Below are positions 18,147 through 27,396 of a DNA stretch of 64,000 nucleotides, one piece after another; within the stretch, counting starts at the first letter, position 1, and each line of letters opens with the position of its first letter. Under the pieces are notes generated by a model that was not told the origin of the DNA, searched no databases, and was given only the letters and a program-made list of their open reading frames with translations. The DNA comes from JBQSUQ01 sp052384575 (GTDB lineage Bacteria; Pseudomonadota; Gammaproteobacteria; Enterobacterales; Pasteurellaceae). A program made the translations under genes and the position numbers. The DNA is taken from assembly GCA_052384575.1 (NCBI GenBank), contig JBQSUQ010000001.1; one strand, given 5' to 3'.

Positions 18147-18575
18147 CTAAAAATTACAAAGTGGCTTTGCACCCACCATATTGATGTAAGTTAAATTGAC
18201 TGAATGGGGCTCGATTTTTTTATCCAAAAAGGTTTGGGTTGCTTGTAATGATGAGCCATTCAGTTGGGTAATTTTAAATTGGGCAAACGGCTTTTTTTGG
18301 TTATCTAATAAGGTAAAAGCGTTGTTGCCGATTTTGCTTAAATGCACTGTTTCGGTGCTGTTTAGGCGATAGTGTTCGCTGTCTTCGCAGCTGTAATCGT
18401 AAATTTTTACGCTACCGTTTCGTTGAAATTGGATAACTCGATAAGCATCATCAACGGGTTGCATTGCCCAGTAGCCTTTATAAACTTTTGAATTTAAATC
18501 ACTTTCCGAAAATTTGTGAGAACCACCGCAAGCTGCGAGAAAAAGTGCGGTGCAAAAAACTAAACTTTTTTTCAT
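18147..18575 (-). CDS. Small lipoprotein of unknown function
   Basis: The 142-residue protein has a signal peptide with lipobox LAAC (Cys16) and a probable beta-rich periplasmic domain of about 120 residues. Two further cysteines (YSCED and PLCNF) could form a disulphide. I do not recognise a family. It begins 31 bases past the guaB terminator hairpin and appears to head the accessory run that continues into the HAD and DUF1919 genes. An uptake-signal copy overlaps its signal peptide (18542-18551). Confidence 0.7.
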   Translation of the reverse strand: MKKSLVFCTALFLAACGGSHKFSESDLNSKVYKGYWAMQPVDDAYRVIQFQRNGSVKIYDYSCEDSEHYRLNSTETVHLSKIGNNAFTLLDNQKKPFAQFKITQLNGSSLQATQTFLDKKIEPHSVNLTYINMVGAKPLCNF

Positions 18576-18581
18576 AAATTA

Positions 18582-18616
18582 AAAATAAAAAACTTCCCCC
18601 ACAAATGTAGGGGAAG
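18582..18616 (-). terminator. guaB terminator
   Basis: A 7-bp GC-rich stem (CTTCCCC/GGGGAAG, further ACA/TGT pairs inside) is followed on the minus strand by TTTTTTATTTTT. It lies 14 bases after the guaB stop. It should separate guaB transcription from the accessory genes and guaA. Confidence 0.85.
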
Positions 18617-18629
18617 AAAGTCGCTTGAA

Positions 18630-20093
18630 TTAGCTCATACGATAGTTTGGTGCTTCTTTGGTGATGGTCACGTCGTGAACGTGGCTCTCTTTAATACCTG
18701 CACCGCTAATGCGTACGAATTGTGATTTGGTACGAAGTTCTTCGATGGTCGCACAGCCAGTTAAGCCCATACAAGAACGTAATCCACCCATTTGTTGATG
18801 GATGATTTCTTTTAGATAGCCTTTGTATGGAATACGACCTTCAATGCCTTCTGGTACGAGTTTGTCTGCTGCGTTATCGGATTGGAAATAACGGTCGCTT
18901 GAGCCTTTGCTCATTGCCCCTAGCGAACCCATACCACGATAAGATTTGAACGCTCTGCCTTGGTAAAGTTCGATTTCGCCCGGTGCTTCTTCTGTACCTG
19001 CGAACATTGAGCCAACCATTACACAACTTGCCCCTGCGGCAATCGCTTTGGCGATGTCGCCTGAATAGCGGATACCACCGTCAGCAATCACTGGAATGCC
19101 ACGTTCTTTTAATGCAGCTGCTGCGTCTGCAATCGCAGTAATTTGTGGTACACCCACGCCTGTTACGATACGAGTGGTACAGATTGAACCTGGACCGATC
19201 CCCACTTTCACCGCACTTGCCCCTGCGTCCGCTAAAGCAATCGCCCCTTCAGCAGTCGCAATGTTACCCGCTACGATTGGTAAGTTTGGATATTTCGCAC
19301 GTGTTTCACGTACACGTTGTAGCACGCCTTCTGAATGACCGTGTGATGAGTCGATCAATAAAATATCCACACCCGCTTTCACAAGAGCTTCAATACGTTC
19401 TTCGTTGCCCGGACCCGCACCCACCGCAGCACCTACGCGTAAACGACCAAATTCATCTTTACACGCGTTTGGTTTGCTTTCGGCTTTTTGGTAGTCTTTT
19501 AAGGTGATCATCCCTTTTAATTTTTCTTGATCGTCCACGATCAAGATTTTTTCAATACGGTGAACGTGCATTAAATTGAAGATTTCTTCACGTGTTGCGG
19601 TTTCTTTCGCTGTGACTAATTTCGCTTTTGGCGTCATAAAATCCGCCACTGTTTTGGTTAAATCAGACACGAAACGGGTATCACGGCCTGTGATAATACC
19701 AACTAGTTCGCCTTTTTCATCAACGACTGGGAAACTTGCAAAGCTGTTTTTTTCCACCACTTTAGCTAATTCCGCAAGGGTTAAACTTGGTAGAACGGTG
19801 ATTGGCTCAGATACCACACCGCTTTCAAATTTTTTCACCTTACGCACGCGATCCGCTTGGCGTTCAATCGACATATTTTTATGGATAAAACCAATGCCGC
19901 CTTCTTGGGCAAGGGAAATCGCAAGTTTGGTTTCAGTTACTGTATCCATCGCTGCCGAAAGCAGTGGGATATTTAGACGAATTTCTTTGGTAAGTTGAGT
20001 AGAAAGGTTGGCAGTATTAGGTAATACCGTTGAGTGTGCTGGAACTAATAGAACGTCGTCAAAAGTTAAAGCTTCTTGTTTGATGCGTAACAT
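18630..20093 (-). CDS. guaB: Inosine-5'-monophosphate dehydrogenase
   Basis: GuaB oxidises IMP to XMP with NAD+, the committed step to GMP. The 487-residue protein is a TIM barrel split by two CBS domains (about 93-205; ITGRDTRF and IEKILIVDD). The catalytic Cys loop GPGSICTTRIVTGVG and the flap region near the C-terminus (RGMGSLGAM) are visible. A strong promoter lies upstream and a terminator right after. In many proteobacteria guaB and guaA form one operon; here five accessory genes intervene. Confidence 0.97.
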   Translation of the reverse strand: MLRIKQEALTFDDVLLVPAHSTVLPNTANLSTQLTKEIRLNIPLLSAAMDTVTETKLAISLAQEGGIGFIHKNMSIERQADRVRKVKKFESGVVSEPITVLPSLTLAELAKVVEKNSFASFPVVDEKGELVGIITGRDTRFVSDLTKTVADFMTPKAKLVTAKETATREEIFNLMHVHRIEKILIVDDQEKLKGMITLKDYQKAESKPNACKDEFGRLRVGAAVGAGPGNEERIEALVKAGVDILLIDSSHGHSEGVLQRVRETRAKYPNLPIVAGNIATAEGAIALADAGASAVKVGIGPGSICTTRIVTGVGVPQITAIADAAAALKERGIPVIADGGIRYSGDIAKAIAAGASCVMVGSMFAGTEEAPGEIELYQGRAFKSYRGMGSLGAMSKGSSDRYFQSDNAADKLVPEGIEGRIPYKGYLKEIIHQQMGGLRSCMGLTGCATIEELRTKSQFVRISGAGIKESHVHDVTITKEAPNYRMS

Positions 20094-20138
20094 TGCAATA
20101 TTCTCTCTTATTAATATGTTGTAAAATATTGCGGCGAG

Positions 20139-20167
20139 ATTATACAGGTTTCATTAAGTTTTGTGAA
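20139..20167 (-). promoter_or_regulatory. guaB promoter
   Basis: On the minus strand, TTCACA (20162-20167) and a perfect TATAAT (20139-20144) are 17 bases apart, about 45 bases upstream of the guaB start. This is a near-consensus sigma-70 promoter. Confidence 0.75.
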
Positions 20168-20227
20168 TGATTTTTTGTGAAAAAACGCTCATTAATTTAT
20201 CATTCATTTTTTATCAAGGACAGCGAT

Positions 20228-21160
20228 ATGCAACAATTATTAGCACTGATTTCGGATTGCCAAACACATTCTTTTGAAAAATTAACCGCACTTTTAAAAT
20301 GTGATGATGCGCAGTTATTGCAAGAAATTCAACAATTACAACAACAAGGCATACAGATAGATACATCCTTCGGCGAAGTTAAGCTTATTCCACAAACAGA
20401 ATTACTGGATTTATGCAGAATACAAACTGAGTTGCCTTATCAAATTATTTATCAACCTGTTATTCATTCCACCAATCAATTTCTTATTGAAAACATCAAA
20501 CGCTTGAATAAAGGTGATATTTGTATTGCAGAACACCAAACTGCTGGACGAGGACGACGTGGACGTCAATGGCTTTCGCCTTTTGCCAGCCAATTAATGT
20601 TTAGCTTTATCTGGCAAGTGGATGCGAGAAAAGCGATTGATGGCTTGAGTTTAGTGATTGGAATGGCAATTTATGAAGCGATTCAAGAATTAGGCGGAAA
20701 AAATGTGATGCTAAAATGGCCAAATGATATTCTGTTAAATGGACGTAAATTGGCGGGCATTTTGATTGAAATTACCCATAATTGCAAAGGAAAATTACAT
20801 TTAGTCATTGGCATTGGACTGAATATTGCTCTGCCACAGCAAAATCAAATCAATCAACCTTGGGCAAATTTAACCGAAATCTTACCGAAAATAGACCGCA
20901 CTTTATTGTTCATCAAGCTAATAAAACACATTTATGCAAAACTTGCTCAATTTGAACAGCAAGGCATTAGCTCAGAATTCTGTCAGCAATGGCAAGAAAG
21001 AGATGCATTTTTTGGCGAAGAAGTACATATCATTACCGAAAAAGAAACTATTTCAGGCATTGAACAGGGAATTGATCAACGCGGATATTTACAATTGCTT
21101 GTTAATGGCAATCAACAAATGCACTTTAATGGTGGAGAAGTATCATTAAGGAAAAAATAA
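20228..21160 (+). CDS. birA: Biotin--protein ligase / biotin operon repressor BirA
   Basis: BirA activates biotin with ATP and attaches it to acetyl-CoA carboxylase; with its N-terminal helix-turn-helix it can also repress biotin genes. The 310-residue protein has an N-terminal winged-helix region (about 1-65), the ligase motif GRGRRGRQW, the biotin site KWPNDILLNGRKLAGILIE-like segment and a C-terminal SH3-like cap. I chose ATG 20228 (AAGGAC ribosome site, 8 bases) over GTG 20177, which gives a tail absent from the family. It is divergent from guaB and convergent with a tRNA cluster. Confidence 0.93.
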   Translation: MQQLLALISDCQTHSFEKLTALLKCDDAQLLQEIQQLQQQGIQIDTSFGEVKLIPQTELLDLCRIQTELPYQIIYQPVIHSTNQFLIENIKRLNKGDICIAEHQTAGRGRRGRQWLSPFASQLMFSFIWQVDARKAIDGLSLVIGMAIYEAIQELGGKNVMLKWPNDILLNGRKLAGILIEITHNCKGKLHLVIGIGLNIALPQQNQINQPWANLTEILPKIDRTLLFIKLIKHIYAKLAQFEQQGISSEFCQQWQERDAFFGEEVHIITEKETISGIEQGIDQRGYLQLLVNGNQQMHFNGGEVSLRKK

Positions 21161-21162
21161 GA

Positions 21163-21237
21163 TGGCTGGGGTACTAGGATTCGAACCTAGGGATGCCGAG
21201 ATCAAAACCCGGTGCCTTACCGCTTGGCGATACCCCA
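21163..21237 (-). tRNA. tRNA-Gln(TTG), copy 1
   Basis: The 75-nt cloverleaf has acceptor TGGGGTA/TACCCCA, anticodon TTG and an encoded CCA. It is identical to the next copy and is the last gene of the Met-Leu-Gln-Gln cluster on the minus strand. Confidence 0.97.
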
Positions 21238-21285
21238 ACTGAGATTATCTTGAAAAGAGATAAAGATTTGTTCTTTAGAATAGTA

Positions 21286-21360
21286 TGGCTGGGGTACTAG
21301 GATTCGAACCTAGGGATGCCGAGATCAAAACCCGGTGCCTTACCGCTTGGCGATACCCCA
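21286..21360 (-). tRNA. tRNA-Gln(TTG), copy 2
   Basis: This is the same 75-nt sequence as copy 1, separated from it by a 48-nt spacer. Anticodon TTG, encoded CCA. Confidence 0.97.
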
Positions 21361-21388
21361 CCTACTAAAAGACTGCAAGCTGATGAAA

Positions 21389-21471
21389 TGGTGCGGAAGG
21401 AGGGACTTGAACCCACACGCACAGGCGCCAGAACCTAAATCTGGTGCGTCTACCAATTTCGCCACTTCCGC
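21389..21471 (-). tRNA. tRNA-Leu(TAG)
   Basis: An 83-nt class II tRNA with a variable arm, acceptor GCGGAAG/CTTCCGC, anticodon TAG in the context TTTAGGT, and encoded CCA. Confidence 0.96.
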
Positions 21472-21477
21472 AACAAA

Positions 21478-21554
21478 TGGTGGCTACAGCGAGATTCGAA
21501 CTTGCGACCCCAACATTATGAGTGTTGTGCTCTAACCGACTGAGCTATGTAGCC
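21478..21554 (-). tRNA. tRNA-Met(CAT), elongator type
   Basis: A 77-nt cloverleaf with acceptor GGCTACA/TGTAGCC, anticodon CAT and encoded CCA. The paired first acceptor base marks an elongator rather than an initiator, although tRNA-Ile with a modified CAT anticodon was not excluded by computation. Confidence 0.9.
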
Positions 21555-21590
21555 ATTTTTTGCGTTACCGACATCGGCTTTGCGGAGCGT

Positions 21591-21619
21591 ATTATGCTGA
21601 TTTACATCTAGTTCGTCAA
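21591..21619 (-). promoter_or_regulatory. tRNA cluster promoter
   Basis: TTGACG and CATAAT are 17 bases apart on the minus strand, followed by a G+C-rich discriminator (GCTCCGC) as at stringently controlled stable-RNA promoters. It lies 37 bases before tRNA-Met and drives the four tRNAs. Confidence 0.75.
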
Positions 21620-21691
21620 CTCTTTTTTGTGAGAAAATGCATTTTTCAGCTTATTCGAATAGAGTTTAAACAAATCAGCGATAAATTCTGC

Positions 21692-22912
21692 TTATTCCGC
21701 TAATAAATGGCGAAGCAATGTGCCATCTAATAAAGCTTGTTTCACTAAGGCAAAAGCCCCTATTACACCTTCATTTTCTAGCTGTGATTCCACTAAAGGC
21801 GTATCCACCACAAATGAAGGCAAGGCATGGTTTTCAAGCGTTCGGCGAATAGCAGCAAATAAAATATTTTTTGCTTGAGTAATTTCCCCTGAAATCACAA
21901 TTTTCTCAGGATTAAACATATTCACTGACATCGCCAACACACGTCCAATTTGAGTGCCAACATGCTCAATTAATTCCGTCGCCACTGCGTCATTCTTATT
22001 GCTTGCTTTACAAATCGCCTCAATATCATGACTTTCTAAAGATAACCATTTACTTTTATAGCCATCTTCCAACATTTGTTCCATTTTATTTTCAATGGCA
22101 GAATTGCTGACCACCGTTTCCAAGCAGCCAATATTGCCGCACAAACAACGTTTGCCCAATGGATCGACCTGAATATGTCCAATTTCACCTACATTATTCC
22201 GATAGCCTTGGAAAACTTCATGATTAATCACAATCCCTGCGCCCACACCGCGGTGGACACGCAACAATAATGAATCAAAGCAATCTTGTGTGACGCCAAA
22301 ATAATGCTCAGCGAGTGCCAAACTACGCACATCTTGCCCTATATAAGTGGGCAAATTAAAGGTTTGTTCAATACGTTGCGCCAAATCCCAAGGCTCTGAA
22401 AGAGAAAAGTGCGGTAAATTTTCAATGAGATTATTTTTACTATTAACAAACCCCGCCACTGTCATACCAATAGCAATCAACTCGCTCGATTTTTTTTGAT
22501 TTTCAGCAATAAACTCATTTAATTCACGAAATAATAATTGCTCAAGTTGTTGAATATCTTGTAATTCAGGTAAATCAAATTGACGTTGTTTTAATAGTTT
22601 TGTTGATAAATCCATCATCGCCAAAATCACTTCTTGACGACCAAGGTGAATGAGCAATGTGCGAAATGCCTTTTGTTGTACCACTATGGAAGTGGCTCTG
22701 CGACCACCTGTCGATTCTTGTTGCTCCACTTCTTTAATTAAACCACGCGCCAAGAGGTTACGCGTAATTTTGGTCACGCTCGCAGGCGCAAGCTGACTTA
22801 ATTCAGAAATTTGGATACGAGAAATCGGCCCCTGTTGATCAATGAGCTTATACACCATGGCACTATTCATTTGTTTAACCAAATCTACATTCACAATTTG
22901 ATTAATCTGCAT
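21692..22912 (-). CDS. nagC: N-acetylglucosamine repressor NagC (ROK family)
   Basis: This ROK-family regulator responds to GlcNAc-6-phosphate and controls amino-sugar genes. The 406-residue protein has an N-terminal winged helix (about 18-75; ISRIQISELSQLAPASVTKI), the STGGRRA linker and a sugar-kinase-like fold with the ROK zinc motif CLCGNIGCLE (about 245-255). The N-terminal sequence aligns with E. coli NagC much better than with its paralogue Mlc, judged from memory. It stands alone between the tRNA cluster and recC; no nag genes are adjacent. Confidence 0.88.
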   Translation of the reverse strand: MQINQIVNVDLVKQMNSAMVYKLIDQQGPISRIQISELSQLAPASVTKITRNLLARGLIKEVEQQESTGGRRATSIVVQQKAFRTLLIHLGRQEVILAMMDLSTKLLKQRQFDLPELQDIQQLEQLLFRELNEFIAENQKKSSELIAIGMTVAGFVNSKNNLIENLPHFSLSEPWDLAQRIEQTFNLPTYIGQDVRSLALAEHYFGVTQDCFDSLLLRVHRGVGAGIVINHEVFQGYRNNVGEIGHIQVDPLGKRCLCGNIGCLETVVSNSAIENKMEQMLEDGYKSKWLSLESHDIEAICKASNKNDAVATELIEHVGTQIGRVLAMSVNMFNPEKIVISGEITQAKNILFAAIRRTLENHALPSFVVDTPLVESQLENEGVIGAFALVKQALLDGTLLRHLLAE

Positions 22913-22991
22913 AGGATTCCACCTTTAGTTATTACACAAAATACGCCTGTTATTCTATCTGAAAATTCAAGAAAAATTAACCGCGCTTTTG

Positions 22992-25900
22992 TTACATTTT
23001 CTTGACACTGTTATACATTAGGGCGAACCACTCGGTTGTTTGTTGCATAATTTCAGGTAAATATTGATTTATATCCTGAGTTTGCTTCAATAGTCTACGC
23101 CAATAAGGATCCTTATCATAATGACTATATTCATTCCCATAGGCTAACTGATTCACTGCCTTAATGTAGCTTTCTTCTGTCGCATTTTTTGCTAAACAAT
23201 CTTTGAGAGAACTTGTCACCACTAAGGTTAATTTCTGTTCTTTATGCAAATAAGCCGCTAAATACGTTTTTAATAAAGAATGGGGATCAAATTCATCACT
23301 CATTTCAAAATATTTTCCAACTAAGGAATCTTTTTCCCTCGCATAGAATAATGGCGATAAGACAGAGTTTGGCAGCGAGGCAGCTTGAACTAAGAAATAC
23401 AACCAATTTTCAATTAAATAGCTATCTTTATGACTCGCCATACGCCAAGTGATACGACGACGCTGATTATCTACATCAAATAGATTTTCCAAATAACCTT
23501 TTAATACCACATTTTTGCCATCAATAAGGAAATTGAGCTCAATATATTCTGAAGCAGGTTGCTTATCTAAATAATCTGCCAACACTGAGCGAAATTGCAT
23601 AATTTCAGACCGCACTTTTTCAATATAAACCTGAGCAAATTCACCACGAGGCAATGTGCCTTTCAGTTTTAATTGTGCAAACACCTCATCGATGTTTTCT
23701 TCTTGTAGCAACGCTTGGCGAATTTGATAAAGATCTAATCCCTGCAAAGTGAAATTTTCCGTATCCGAAATTTCCTCATCTTCACAACGGAAATAAGCAC
23801 CAAGTTGTTGTTCAAAAAAGAATTTAATTGGATTTTGCACAAATTTAATCAATTGATCTAACTGAATTTCAATCACCTCTTCACTAATGTTTTTCTCCTC
23901 TATTGGCTGAATAAAATCATCAACAGGTGATTGATTTGAATTGGCCACTTTTTCCCATTCATAAGCAAAAGTGCGGTGATTTTCGCTGAAGTTTTTTGGA
24001 CTAAACGCTGTCATTGCGTGGTAATTCACTAAAGCTTTCTGCCCTTTATGCTGAGTTGATGGCAAAGCATCTAAGTTATCATATAAATAATCCAAGAGCT
24101 GATTGACTAAAACCGACGGTTCTAACAGCGAATTATCAATAATTGATTGCCCAACGTAACTGATATACAAACGTTCATCCGCAGATAATAAGGCTTCTAA
24201 AAATAAATAACGATCATCGTCTCTACGAGAGCGGTCGCCTTTTTGATGATGATATTGCATAAGATCGAAGCTGTTTGGCGTTTGTTGACGCGGGTAATCT
24301 CTTTCATTCATACCAAGCAAACAAACGACTTTGAACGGAATCGCACGCATCGGTAATAAGGTACAAAAACTCACTCGCCCAACCAAAAACTTCAGACTAT
24401 ATTTATTATCATTTAATTGTGTCGTTAAGGCGTCAGCTAATACGTCCGCTTCAATAGGCTGATCAAAGTGTAATTGTTGTAATAAGTCCGTAATCTGCTG
24501 AATACCATCTTGAATATAACGAAAAATATCTGCTGTTTTATCCTCTACGGCAAAAAAATCCGTTAAAAGTGCGGTTAAATATTGTTGCCATTTTTCGATG
24601 CAATGAGGTGCTTGTAATTTCTGGTGCCAATCCATGAGTTTTTCAATAAACTCGCTCAAAGCGCCTGTTAATCGACTTTTTAAACCATAACTCGCATCAA
24701 AACCAAGATGTTCTTCTTGCCAAATACCATTTTCTTCACGCATAGCAAAACCAAGCAACATTCGCTCTAATCCTGCTTGCCATGAATTATAATTTGTCTC
24801 TTCCTGTTCTGATTTATTTAAACCAAAGCGAATGCCTGATTGCTCAACCCAATGCCGAACATATTCAAGATCTGATAAATCCAAGTCGAAACATGTTCTG
24901 ATAGAAGGAATATCCAATAGTTCAAGCACATTTTCCGCACTAAATTGGCTTTCTTTTAAACGTAAGAAATTTAAGAAAGTCGCCAGTAAAATTTCACTTT
25001 CCGACAATTTTTCATCGGAAATAGAAAACGGAATGTATCGATGATCATAGCGATATTCTTGATGTTGCTGAGACCATATTTTTTGTTGATAACGACCAAA
25101 TACCGCTTGGATATAAGGCGCATAACGATCGATATCTGATACCATTACCACAATATCTTTTGGTGTGAGATCTGGCGACTCTTGAAAACATTGCAGCAAA
25201 TAATCATGTAACACTTCCACTTCACGCATTGGACTATGGCAAGCATTAAAGGAAATCGATTTATCCATTTCATCAAAATGCAATGCGCCTTTTTCACTCG
25301 GTTTTAGTTGCAAAATATGATGTTTAAGCTGCGATAATAAGCCATCTTGTTGCCATTGGCGATTAGACTGAATTTCAACCGTATCTAGTTGACTTAATAA
25401 ATAGAAAAAGTCGCGCCCTAATTTTCCCCAGCTTGCCAATAAAGGATGACCCACTAATAAATGTTCATTTTCTGCGGTCAGTTCTTGTGCACCTTGTGAA
25501 AAATCTTGTAATTGCGTTTCTGTAAACAAAGGCTTCGCCGCTTGTGTTTTATAGTCAGTGAGTTGTTTTAATCTCAGTTGCTGCGCAAATTTATCATCAA
25601 TAATGTCTCCCCAATAATATTCGCTTGGATTATTAAAAAAGAGATGGACATCACAATGTTGGCTAATAGCCTCAAAGGTCTCTAAATAGGTTTTCGGCAA
25701 TGCTGAAATACCAAAAATAAACAGACGTTTAGGTAAATTATGATACTGAGGAAGGGAAATATATTGCGTATGTAAATTTGCACGATGTTGAATCACATTG
25801 AGTTGATTTTCGCCCGAAATATCTTGAAGCAATGCTCGCCATAATTGACCTTGCCATTGAATATCTTGCCATATTTGAGCATTGAATTTTTCATCTGCTT

Positions 25901-26393
25901 GAGGATGTTGAGCAATAATTTCAGCTAAAATCTCATTGTCATTTCCTTGCTCCCAAGCCAAAATCCAGTTTGGTCGATAAACTAAATATTGGTCAAAGAG
26001 ATCCGCGATTTTGCAAGCAAGCTGATATAACTTTTGCTGTTCAGATTGTTTTGAACAATGCAAATAATGCAGAATTGGCTGGAAATCACTACGCTGAATT
26101 AAGCGCATAAGTCGCCAAGCCATTGCTTCTTTACTGAATTGGGCTTGTTCTAACACATTCGGCAAATTATCGACATACTGTTGCCAAATAAAACTCGCAG
26201 GCATCGGAAAGCGAAAATTAGCCGCAATGCCATTTTTCTCCGCCAATTTTAATTGTAACCACTGCGCCATTCCCGGACTTTGTACCAAGATCGTTTCAGG
26301 CTCAAAAGCATTTTGTAATGGCGCTGATTCAATAATGTAATTTAAAATATCTTTTTGAACATCAAGATCATTTGAATGATAGACTTTAAACAT
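22992..26393 (-). CDS. recC: Exodeoxyribonuclease V gamma subunit RecC
   Basis: RecC is the Chi-recognising subunit of RecBCD, which processes double-strand ends for recombination and degrades foreign linear DNA. The 1133-residue length matches the family. Visible features include the N-terminal SNDLDVQKDIL segment, the inactive SF1 helicase-like region (PMREVEVLHDYLL, VMVSDIDRYAPYI, FSISDEKLSESE) and LLGMNERDYPRQ. It lies 33 bases after comQ and may be read through from the competence pilin operon. The RecB and RecD genes are not in this window. Confidence 0.95.
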   Translation of the reverse strand: MFKVYHSNDLDVQKDILNYIIESAPLQNAFEPETILVQSPGMAQWLQLKLAEKNGIAANFRFPMPASFIWQQYVDNLPNVLEQAQFSKEAMAWRLMRLIQRSDFQPILHYLHCSKQSEQQKLYQLACKIADLFDQYLVYRPNWILAWEQGNDNEILAEIIAQHPQADEKFNAQIWQDIQWQGQLWRALLQDISGENQLNVIQHRANLHTQYISLPQYHNLPKRLFIFGISALPKTYLETFEAISQHCDVHLFFNNPSEYYWGDIIDDKFAQQLRLKQLTDYKTQAAKPLFTETQLQDFSQGAQELTAENEHLLVGHPLLASWGKLGRDFFYLLSQLDTVEIQSNRQWQQDGLLSQLKHHILQLKPSEKGALHFDEMDKSISFNACHSPMREVEVLHDYLLQCFQESPDLTPKDIVVMVSDIDRYAPYIQAVFGRYQQKIWSQQHQEYRYDHRYIPFSISDEKLSESEILLATFLNFLRLKESQFSAENVLELLDIPSIRTCFDLDLSDLEYVRHWVEQSGIRFGLNKSEQEETNYNSWQAGLERMLLGFAMREENGIWQEEHLGFDASYGLKSRLTGALSEFIEKLMDWHQKLQAPHCIEKWQQYLTALLTDFFAVEDKTADIFRYIQDGIQQITDLLQQLHFDQPIEADVLADALTTQLNDNKYSLKFLVGRVSFCTLLPMRAIPFKVVCLLGMNERDYPRQQTPNSFDLMQYHHQKGDRSRRDDDRYLFLEALLSADERLYISYVGQSIIDNSLLEPSVLVNQLLDYLYDNLDALPSTQHKGQKALVNYHAMTAFSPKNFSENHRTFAYEWEKVANSNQSPVDDFIQPIEEKNISEEVIEIQLDQLIKFVQNPIKFFFEQQLGAYFRCEDEEISDTENFTLQGLDLYQIRQALLQEENIDEVFAQLKLKGTLPRGEFAQVYIEKVRSEIMQFRSVLADYLDKQPASEYIELNFLIDGKNVVLKGYLENLFDVDNQRRRITWRMASHKDSYLIENWLYFLVQAASLPNSVLSPLFYAREKDSLVGKYFEMSDEFDPHSLLKTYLAAYLHKEQKLTLVVTSSLKDCLAKNATEESYIKAVNQLAYGNEYSHYDKDPYWRRLLKQTQDINQYLPEIMQQTTEWFALMYNSVKKM

Positions 26394-26426
26394 GGCAAAC
26401 TCGTTTTGTGCATAATTTGATAACTA

Positions 26427-26726
26427 TTATAAACGAATTTCGCCTAGAACATACCGCACTTTTACCATATTCGTTTGACAACTGACTTCAAAAACGAGCT
26501 GATTTTGTTTAATGATAGGTTGACAGTCTAACCCTAAAAATTGGCGTTGCTTTTGATTCTCTGCAATTTGAACTGCTTGATAACGTTGATAAATTTCATT
26601 AGCTTGCTGTCGTTGAGTGGATGTCCATTGGCTTAATGCTAACCAAATTCCACTAAATAAACTCAAAACGACTAATAAAGTAAACAAGGTCATGCCTCGA
26701 TAACCAATTTTATGGAATAAAATCAT
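26427..26726 (-). CDS. comQ: Competence minor pilin-like protein ComQ
   Basis: This is the last gene of the comNOPQ competence operon. The product is a short prepilin-like protein with a basic leader and the class III cleavage site RG^MTLF followed by a hydrophobic helix (TLLVVLSLFSGIWLAL). It should be processed by PilD and take part in the DNA-uptake pseudopilus. I chose ATG 26726 (99 residues), with GGAG 10 bases upstream; ATG 26744 would add six residues (MWRKRG) but has no ribosome site. Either start overlaps comP. The two cysteines near the C-terminus (LDCQP, VSCQT) may pair. Confidence 0.8.
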   Translation of the reverse strand: MILFHKIGYRGMTLFTLLVVLSLFSGIWLALSQWTSTQRQQANEIYQRYQAVQIAENQKQRQFLGLDCQPIIKQNQLVFEVSCQTNMVKVRYVLGEIRL

Positions 26727-27396
26727 GCCACGTTTTCTCCACATATTGCCAACGACTATAATCCTGGACCAATTTTGTTACGACTGATTTTTTATAGCTG
26801 ATTGTCAAAGAATCCTGCTTAGAAAAATTGCCTTGTGTAATGATAGCGCCACTAATTTTTCCTTTTCCTGTGACGGATAAATCCCCCTCAGCAATCACAA
26901 TCGCATTAATCTGCGCATCAAGATGCCAGTGATTTTGTTCTTTATTAAACCAAACCACATGGTAGTTTTGGCTAGTGGGAATTTCCTTATCGCCAGAACT
27001 AAAACGTCCTTGAAACAAACTTACAAGTTCCATATCAATAAAATGATTCAATTCACTTTCATTCAAAATTTTCTTGGGCGCTTGCTTAAACAATGCTTGG
27101 CGTTTGCACCATAAAAAATGCTGAATCCCTAATTCATGGCCATCATTAATGGAAACAATGCTGACATTATGGCTATTATCCAATGCGAGATTTTCACAAG
27201 CTGCTAACTTACGCTGTTCAAATTCCATAAGAAGCAAATCATTCTGTTCAACAAAATAACGACGTTGTTCAACCATTGAACGATGTATATTTAGATATTC
27301 CTCATTGAATAATAAGATGAGAAATAACAGACTTGATAATGCTATCAGCAACGTAATGGTGACAAAACCGCGGTGATTTTTTGCGATGTTTTTCAT
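26710..27396 (-). CDS. comP: Competence minor pilin-like protein ComP
   Basis: This is the third gene of comNOPQ. The 228-residue product has a short basic leader, cleavage site HRG^FVTITLL and an N-terminal hydrophobic helix (to about residue 30), then a long soluble domain with cysteines (LAACENL, LWCKRQA). Unlike classical pilins it lacks Glu5, having Thr at that position, as in PilX-type minor pilins. The start overlaps the comO stop (ATGA at 27393-27396), so the genes are translationally coupled. Confidence 0.85.
   Translation of the reverse strand: MKNIAKNHRGFVTITLLIALSSLLFLILLFNEEYLNIHRSMVEQRRYFVEQNDLLLMEFEQRKLAACENLALDNSHNVSIVSINDGHELGIQHFLWCKRQALFKQAPKKILNESELNHFIDMELVSLFQGRFSSGDKEIPTSQNYHVVWFNKEQNHWHLDAQINAIVIAEGDLSVTGKGKISGAIITQGNFSKQDSLTISYKKSVVTKLVQDYSRWQYVEKTWHDFIP

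Noticed and set aside
20177..20227. Longer BirA start at GTG 20177
   Set aside because: The added 17 residues are not in the family and ATG 20228 has an AAGGAC site.
21163..21554. CRISPR array or repeats near the tRNA cluster
   Set aside because: The repeats are tRNA genes, two of them identical, with no spacer-repeat periodicity.
26727..26744. Longer comQ start at ATG 26744
   Set aside because: It has no ribosome site upstream, whereas ATG 26726 has GGAG; the difference is only six residues.
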